Source of the DNA: Saxidomus purpurata
Lineage: Eukaryota > Mollusca > Bivalvia > Venerida > Veneridae
Length of the DNA stretch: 64,000 nucleotides
Assembly (NCBI GenBank): GCA_022818135.1
Contig: JAFMSR010000009.1
Coordinates: 20,896,115 to 20,960,114 of the forward strand
Direction of reading: 5' to 3'
Under the pieces are notes generated by a model. It was not told the DNA's origin. It saw nothing but the letters and a program-made list of their open reading frames with translations, and did not search any database. Position 1 is the stretch's first letter. Each line of letters opens with the position of its first letter. Below, piece after piece: positions 52,801-61,800 of the stretch. Made by a program: the position numbers and the translations under genes.

Positions 52801-55800
52801 ACAGTTTTAAGCTCCACCCTCTTGAACAAACCAATATGTCATGGATAGATTTGTATGCTCTTATGAAGATTCATTTTAAATGCACGATACAATTACAGCA
52901 TGTAGTTTGCATAACATTTTATATGATTTGCTTTTATGCTGTACCTGTATTGAATCGTTCGTTGTCCTTACCAGTGCATCTGTAAGTGAAGTACGGAAGG
53001 ACATCTTTAATAACTACTAATAAATTTTCTTTTTATTTAGGATACTACTGCAATAATTCAGAGACCCAGATTTCATGTCCACCGGCATTCTACTGTCCAG
53101 AAAATTCCACACAACCAACATCTTGTCCAGCAGGCAGTTACTGTACTGGCAATTACTTTGACACTTGTAACTGCACAGATGCAGGTGAAATCAGTTTGAC
53201 ATTTTATTGTTAAAATAGCCATAAGATGCTTCATTGATTTAGTATGGTTTAATTTTAAAATATATTTCTAAGTAAGTTGTTTACCTGTAACAAATGGACT
53301 ATTCTCAGACTGGTCACCTGCCGCGTCTGCAAAAAATTGTATAAAACCTTACACACTATTCTATAAGTCTATATATACTTCAGTGAGGTCAATATATAGG
53401 TGCCACTTAATATATGTATTTCTGAAACCTGTAAAATTTATTTTCTTATATAGTATACAGTATAATGATTCTGTCTCCCCTCTGTATTTCCACTGAATCT
53501 GTCACAGAGTCCCCTGACATATTGGTTTTTCCCTGTCTGTCAAACCGTCCATCTCTCATACTTTGTTTCCACTCAATAACTTTAGATTCATATGACCCAC
53601 AGCTTCAAATTTGCTTCAAGATTGGTCTTACTGCGTAGATGATCCTTGCTGTTTTTGGGGTCAGTAGGTCAAGCTCACTGAGCTGAACTTAGAAAATTGT
53701 TTCCACTTAATAACTTGATATCCGAATGACCCATATTTTTCAGACTACATAGGCTGATTGTTCTTATAGGTAGTTGACCCCTATTATATATGGGGTCAGT
53801 ATGTCAAAGGTCAAGGTCAATAACTTGAGATCCATATGACCCAAAGTCTTCAAACTTCATATGGTGATTGGTCCACTCAAACAAATGATCCCTAATGTTT
53901 TTTAGCTCAGAAGATCAAGTCAAGGTCACAGTGATTAATACACAAAATTTCCCCCTATGGCGTCAGCAGATCATGCAAAACCTTAATATACATTTGTATT
54001 GACATCAACATTAATCTATCAATTGTATTGTACAATTGCATTTAGCTCGATATATCCCAGATATACCTATCTCTTTACGCTTTGAATTACTACGCATTTG
54101 AGTTCCACGTTGTAATACAAATATAAGTATTTTCCTCAGACTTAAAAGTTTATTTCTTGGATATAGTAAATACATACCTTGCAATTTAGGAGCGATTGAA
54201 CCGACCATGTGCCCTGCCGGTTATGGGGAAAAAGTTGGTGCCCTGCATATGACTTTAGATGATACATGTGCACCTTGTATAGCCGGTACATACAGTCATC
54301 CCAATGGTACCGGCTGCATTCCCTGCCGTGCAGGAGTTGTCTGCCTTGATTATGCAACAACTGATTCGCCAGTATCAAACAGCAGTGATCTTGCCTACAT
54401 CTTTGGACCGAATGGAACCCAGGCATACTTATGTCCACCGGGTTAGTAATAATATTTTCTACATGCTTAGGTTTTTGTGTCTAAGACTTGCTGTTGTTAT
54501 TGCTGTGTTTGAAGAAGCTATTTAATTACTACCTTTGATTATTGGAAATTAAGAACAATGTAGTGGAAAACTAGTGAAGTGAAGACTTTAGATGGGCAGG
54601 AAATATATGCTTGCTGAAATATTGAATGTTCAATACATGTAAATTTTACATTCTAGTTTATATGACACTTCACAGTAAAATAATAAATCTGTACTTGACA
54701 TGATTAAAAATGGTTGGTTAGATTTCTGTTTGCTCTTTATTTACATACATGTACATGCAGAGTCTACACTTCGTTTGCTTCTAAATCTGAAAAGTATACC
54801 TGTTTTCACAGCAATTGCTGGTTCAAGTGTAAGTGATTTTTTTTTTAATTAACATTTTTTAGGCTATTACTGCCCTGAGAATTCGGGCTCGCCTACCCCA
54901 TGCCCTGTCGGGACCTACAATCGAGATGAAGAAAAGACCTCTGTAGCTGATTGTCTGGATTGTCCAAAGCATCATTTTAATCACCTGACTGGACAGGAAG
55001 CATGTCTTACATGTGGGGGAGAAGCAGAACAACCCAAAACTGGAAAATCCACTTGCAAATGTACAGGGGGTGGAAAAGATTTCCAGGTAAGTGCCTCAGT
55101 AATTCCAATATAGTTAAAAGCTGATGAAAGCTAATGAACACTTTGGCCTTAATTGAAAACCTAATGCAAGTTGGATGTTTCAATGCTGAAAGGAGCCAGA
55201 TGTGCCGCTAAAATGATCTCAAATGTTGTCCTCATTTATACAAAGTGTCAAAGTTCTTCCTTGTGAAAATGCCATTTTCATGCACAGTTTTTTTCTGTTT
55301 GATATTCAGTTTAGTTCACATTAAGAAGTTTGATCAAACCGTATGCATCCTATGAAAAAGTAAATAGTGTATGCAGTGATGCTTGATGTCTGAATACATG
55401 TATTACTGTTTACGTCATGTGTCTCGGTTACTAGACCATTGTCTTCTTTCACCTTAGCTTCCCATATTGATACCAATTTTCATAGAACCAAAACGAGCAA
55501 CTTTGCAAGACATGAAATATTAAAACTGAGTGTTAAAAACTAATTTTAAGGCATGTGTAATACGTTATAATGTTGTATGTAGAAAGTCACATTCAGTACA
55601 TATATGTAATTACCTTGTTGATACATTCTTTTGTAGCTGTAAGACAAACTCGTTTGTTGATGGAAAAAAGTTTCCTTGGAAATATGTTAACTCTAAGGAG
55701 TACTGATCATTATCACTTTTCATTTGAACAAATTCTATTGAATTGAATGATACAAATAGTAGACTACTAAAGACTACATTGATTTTGTTAATCTTCAGCT

Positions 55801-58800
55801 AGTGCTACATATCACAGTTCTCCTTAGAATAATGTTACCAAACATAAACGTTTGAAATCAAGTTAACGTATTCCTGTCTTGTAGGAAAGTGATCGTCGTT
55901 GTGTGTGCTCTGCTGGTTACAAAGAGATATATGGTGCAGATGACTGTGAGAAAGAAGTATTCCCGCTTTGCAAGAAAGGCAAATGGAGGACCCAAACGGG
56001 CGAATGCTGGAAGCCAAGTCAGTTCCAGACGCATTGCGAAAATAACGTATGCCACTTTTCACTTTTTCACTTTTTTCTGATATGCTTTTGTACCATATAC
56101 TGAACAACGTTTTATTGATGCCTGCCTTAGAAAGACCAATGACTTGTTATTTCATTAGCTCACCTGAGCACAAAGTTCTCAAGGATAAGCTTTTGCACCC
56201 TTTGTGTGCGTCGTCAACAAGTGGGAGTGTCTTCGCAAAACTTGATCTAGGACAAGTTTGAATATGTGTCATCTAGGGTAAAGAATTAGGTCACTAGGTC
56301 AAATATGAGAAAAACAGTGTTCACGCAATAATAAATTAAAGTATTTCAGCTAAAATGACCCTGTAGTGAGGTGTTAACGTTTCCTAACCCGAAAGTCGTG
56401 ATTTCTAATCCCGGCAGAGTACAGTTAAGAACATCAGGAATCGAGAGTAGTTACAATTGATGTAAAAAAAAAATTAACTAACATTTGTGATTAGTGTATG
56501 CATGATTTTATGCAGTGTGGTCAAGATGTTAATCATTTGCTGTTGAGCCATTTCAGAGTTACTTGTCAGCAACTACTGGCGGGAAGTCAACGAAATGTCA
56601 TGATATTGTTGACTACCAGGAATGTGCTTATTATTCGGCGTGTTCCAGTTCGATCTTTTTTCACAGAGTTAATGCCCTTTGATTACTGTTGTATTCCTAT
56701 TTGTTTCCGGACTATTTCTTAGCAAGTACTGACGGAAATTCATTGAAATTTCATATTCAATGTTAAGATCCAAGAGGAGATGCATATGTTGTCCACATGT
56801 TCCAGTTTGAGAGTTATTACCCTTTGAATACTACTGAATTATATATATATTTATAAAATATTTACTTTGAAAAGATTAGTAATTCTTTCTACAATTGTCT
56901 TTGCGTAGGAATGTGATCCAGGCGAGTATGAGGGCTACGATGAACAGAAAGGAGTGTGCTTATGTAAAGCCGATGACCTCACATCAATTTGTGATTTGGA
57001 ATGTCGAGTAGCTCAACAACAATTGTTAAGATTTGTGTGTTCCGGGGCCCCATTAGAGGTTCATCTAGAGGTTAAATATTCAAATGGAACTGTACTAGTA
57101 AGTCAGTTTAATTTACATTCTAAACCTTTTCAGTATTAATTCTCTCAACTAAAGACTAAAGTCGAATTCCAAATTTACTTTGGTAAACTGTTAATTTGAA
57201 AATGTTCCCAATGATTTGATTTTCGCTATTTTAGCAAATTCCCCACTTCGTAATTTAAAAATCTGTTGAAGATTCATTTCATATAAATTTATTATTAGAA
57301 AACTCTCCTTTCGCAAATAAAATTCCCGAAAAAGTCAGTCTGCTCAAAATTTGCGAAAGTTTGGTCCCGCAAAAATCACCAAATTTATCGCATAGCAATT
57401 TTTTTCCAGGCACAGTATGTTGCATCAAGTTTGACAGCAATTATCAACTCGGAGAATTCGTTCACTTCTGACCAGTGTGATAACTTGGATGATTCCTCTT
57501 CACCAGTATATTTTGTCGTAAGTGACAATAGTACTGGTGGATTTGTTGGTAAGATAGCATTCATGTTGACTTCGTAGCAGAAACTGAGAAACAATTGGTG
57601 AAGTTTTATTATATGGAAGATTAAAGTTTGCCCATCTTACTACTGGTATCAATTTTTTTTTCTGACCGTCAGTCACCCTTAATCTATAGGTCAGAACATG
57701 CATATTGTTTCAAAATTATGTGATAAGTGATAGAATTAAACGATCTTAACATTTATATAAACATAAAGTCTTTTATTGACGTTTATTTTAATTTTACTAT
57801 AAAGTCAATCATTCAAACATTGGCCTGTTTGAAATTATTTTCTGTATTACCTCAGTTGTTGGATTCAAATTTCAAAGTGTTTTCCTTATTGTTGTCTTCT
57901 TATTTGTTTGGTTTTCTTTGTTTTTGAGTATTTGTTTATTACAATCCATTTTTATGTTGAATAGTTATACCCTCAATGAATTTATAGATAAACACGCACG
58001 TGGATATATCAATTTATTTGATATCGGACACTGCCGTTTTCAGCTACTTACTAGTAGTATATTGTTTAAAATTAACTACATGCCTCTGTAGCAAAGTATG
58101 ACAAAATTTTTAAATGACAGTTTATTCAGTTACAAAAATGTAGCAAACATTTAAATATTATACTAGGTGTATACAACCCTGACCCAGCGGCACTTGATGC
58201 ACTGTTTTTGGCAAATATCAAGGACAATATTACATCTAATGCAACACAAGATAGTTCCAACACTTATTCTGGTCGACGTCGCCTTCTTGCAACAGGGACC
58301 TTTGCTGGTACCACTTTCACAGGAATCAAGAACCCTGTTGTCTGTCTAGAAAATGGTGCATTTATGTTGTGGGCTGTTGACAACAATAACTACCCAATCT
58401 ATGACAGGTATGTAAGCAAGTTAATATATATTACGTATTCAAATCACATAGCTTAGAATTGGAAAATACATGTAGGCGACATAGAACATTGTCATGTGTA
58501 ACTATAATTATTTATAATAGTATGAATTACAGTTATGTATAAGAATAGTGTGCTTGGTTTTGTGTTTAAATATTATTTTATTCACTTCATTGAATCTACC
58601 ACATCTTGTATAACAACAACAGTGGGGATGAGTTGAAATCTTAATAGCTTACCTAAGAATTGTCTTGCTAATGTTGAATTTTAAAAGTGCAAGATAAACA
58701 GAAAACTGAAATATTAATGTTTAATTAAAGTTTTGATGTACTGTTGAGTGGGTATTACCTGTATTCGTAATAATTAAAATTTTCCCTTTTTCGTGAAGAT

Positions 58801-61800
58801 GCTATATTCTACATATACAATGCAATTTAACTCATTTAATTTATACACTGTTTCAAAATTCTACTCGGCTACTATTGGCTGTGTTTCTTTGTCATAAACT
58901 GCTGTAAATTGGGTCATTTTTGTGTGACAAAAATTTTGCGATTTGTGAACAGGCAGACTTATCGCGAATTATAATTCTCAAATAATAATTTTTTAGATTT
59001 TTCAAATAATAAGGAAATAAGTTTGGCAGAGGAATGACTTAACAAATATGTAACAATGTGTATTAGTATATTCACACGGAAGACGTTATTTTATCAAGAT
59101 GTTGTAGGCAGAATGTGTACAATTTGTAATTATTTTGAAATTCATGATTTTATTCTTTCAGGGATAATTTGTTCAATACTAATTCCCTGTTCGATTATGG
59201 AGGATTCAGAGCCCTTGTTGAGGCGCAGGCACTCGTGGCTACTTCAACCACTCTGTTTTCTTATCAGTTCAAAGAAGCAGGAACATATGTATTCTATTCA
59301 AGTGCAGACAAGAACAAAAAGATGGTAAGTTGTACACGGTATACATATACGCGAGTTACGTACCTGAACACTGAGTAGCCTGCTCCTTTGACATCATTCG
59401 CTCTTCATTTGGCAGTGTCTTGGAACTGGTCAGGGCGACAAGTTAGGGGGGTTTGTCTCCATATCTGGTTCTATGTTAACATTTGTGAGGGAACTTAAGT
59501 AAACGAGTTATGTGAAAAAAACTTTAAAATATCTTTCATAGACACTCGACAAATCTTCATTTTCATACCTGAAGTCACATGGTTAAATCCTTTAAAGACA
59601 TTAACTCGTATAACTTGATATTGAGTCACATAATTATATGACCATTTATAAACTTGAGTACTAATGTAAAATGATAGCTCCAAAACACATATAAAGCATG
59701 ATTACTAATAGATAAATATATGAGAAAAGACACTTTAGTAATTTACAACTCCAGTTCTTTGCATGTACAATTATTCTCGTCAGTGCAGATATACAATTAA
59801 CAGTTTTGTAAAGCTGCTACAAAATGGAAAATAAAATGGAATTCAAAAAACATTATTGCAAAATCATTGTAAACAATCACTAATGGACACCAGTAAAATA
59901 TGTGAGCAATGCTGTAAAAAAATCAGTTAGTAGACGTTACTTGCACTCTTGTGTAATAAAAGGCTGAATATGAATGGAGCCAGAGTATCAATGTGCATTT
60001 TGGCGTATCCTGTTTTTTATATTATCTGGAACTGCAGTGGAGAAGTGGTCAAGAGCACTTACATAATCAAGAAGACAGAAATTAAAATAGCAAAGTAAAT
60101 AAGCACCATATATTTAGTGTAGACAAGAAAATAAAGCTTGTGCATTTATGAGTTTGAAGGATAGTGCCCATAGTAAATGAACTTTTGCATGTACATGCAT
60201 TATACGCGAATGTTGTCTTTTCACACAATCATGTCGCATTTTCTTTTCTAGTATATCAGTGTGATGCTACCGGCAGCCAAATGCTCCGTCACCGGACCTT
60301 TCTTCCCAGTTACACTTACTAATCTTATTTCCAACGGTATCGGATTTAACCAAGACATCCTGCAAGAACCAGATTGGCCAGTAATTTTGGTACTCCTTGG
60401 TTCAGGTCTGATCATAATCATCTTTATGATCATAGCTTTGGTAAGCTATATTTTCTAATAAATAAGTAAAGAGAAAAAATTGTCGAATAATCAGCTTATC
60501 ATTCGTGGTATAAGAAATTTACATTCGGAGCTATATTTTTGTAAGTAGACAGAGAAAATTTTTCAGTTACTGTAATAAGCTTAACTGTTACACTCATGCC
60601 ATAAGAAAGTTATATTCTGATATGTTTTAAGTAGACCGAGCAAATTTGTAGAATAATGAGCTTAACACTCCTGACATAAGAAAGTTAAATTCTGTTGTCA
60701 ATGTTCTATAAATGGAAAGGTAAATATTTTAATCAGTGGTAAGCTTTACATTCTTAGTTCAAGACTTTAGCTTTTTCAGGCAGCAATATATAAATAACTT
60801 AAATCAGCAATTTTTGTATACTGGTAATTCTTTGGTTGATTTAGCAAATTGATATAATCACATATGAATAGATTGTTAAGATGATCTCATCTTTTAACAT
60901 GATATATCAGAGCCGATTAGATATGAGCCAGTTAAAGCAGACTTGTGTATACAGATGCTTGCAGATGCAGGTTACATTACTTATTCCACTTTAGTCCACC
61001 CGTAAACGTTTATTTTTTAGACTACATATTTACATCTGTGGTTTTAAAAAGTATATACAGTTAATTTTAGTAAGATTATTAATTCTTTATCTTTAACAGA
61101 TTGCAGGGTTTTAATTACATTAACTGTGTATTTCATTTTATAACTATACAGCTGCTGTTCAGAAAGTATGGCTGGAACAAGAATACATACTTATTCCCAT
61201 TCTATCGTGTGACAACTTCGAAATATGATTTTGACAATTATGCAAGTAAAGGATCAACAGTGTACCCAGTTCGAAAATACCACAGGAATATGGGCGCCGT
61301 CCAAGATGGAAGTGGAGTTCAACCTCTTGCTATTGAACGAGGTAGGAAGTAGTTTTCTCTAGTAGATACAATATAGCTTCTTCAGTTTAGGGTGCTGTGG
61401 TACTAAAACGCTTGCAACCTTGGATCTGCAAGACTGTCGACAAGTAAAACGAAAGGTGCTAGGTAGTAGATGGTAATTCAAGGAAAAGTTAGGAGTTTTA
61501 AGTGACTTGTAAATTGTTGACAGGTATAAAAACCTGATTGACTTACTCATGTAGAGAAAACTGAATTAAGCTGTATGTTAATACCTTAATGGTAAATGAT
61601 GACTCATAGACACTTACTTGTATGCACAGATGTGTAAGTTTAATGATAAGAATACAATGTCATATACATGTAGGTATGTTCAGAAAATACGCTGTTTATT
61701 CAATACAGGACCAGTAGGTGAGAGCATAGAGGATGATTTCTGGGATTATGACAGACAGGTTGATCTAGAAGGCTTTAGTTCAGGTCGCGTTTATGATACC

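Noticed and set aside
15546..53184. Many plus-strand frames in a second frame overlapping the exons (Gln/His/Leu-rich)
   Set aside because: These are frame-shifted readings of the Cys modules; the Cys-rich frame agrees with splice phases and they do not.
58270..58300. Proprotein convertase site at GRRRLL in exon 52
   Set aside because: There is no R-x-x-R arrangement: the P4 position is Gly, so cleavage is not supported.
59162..59324. Functional blue-copper centre
   Set aside because: The Cys and His ligands expected in the AGTYVFYSS loop are absent.
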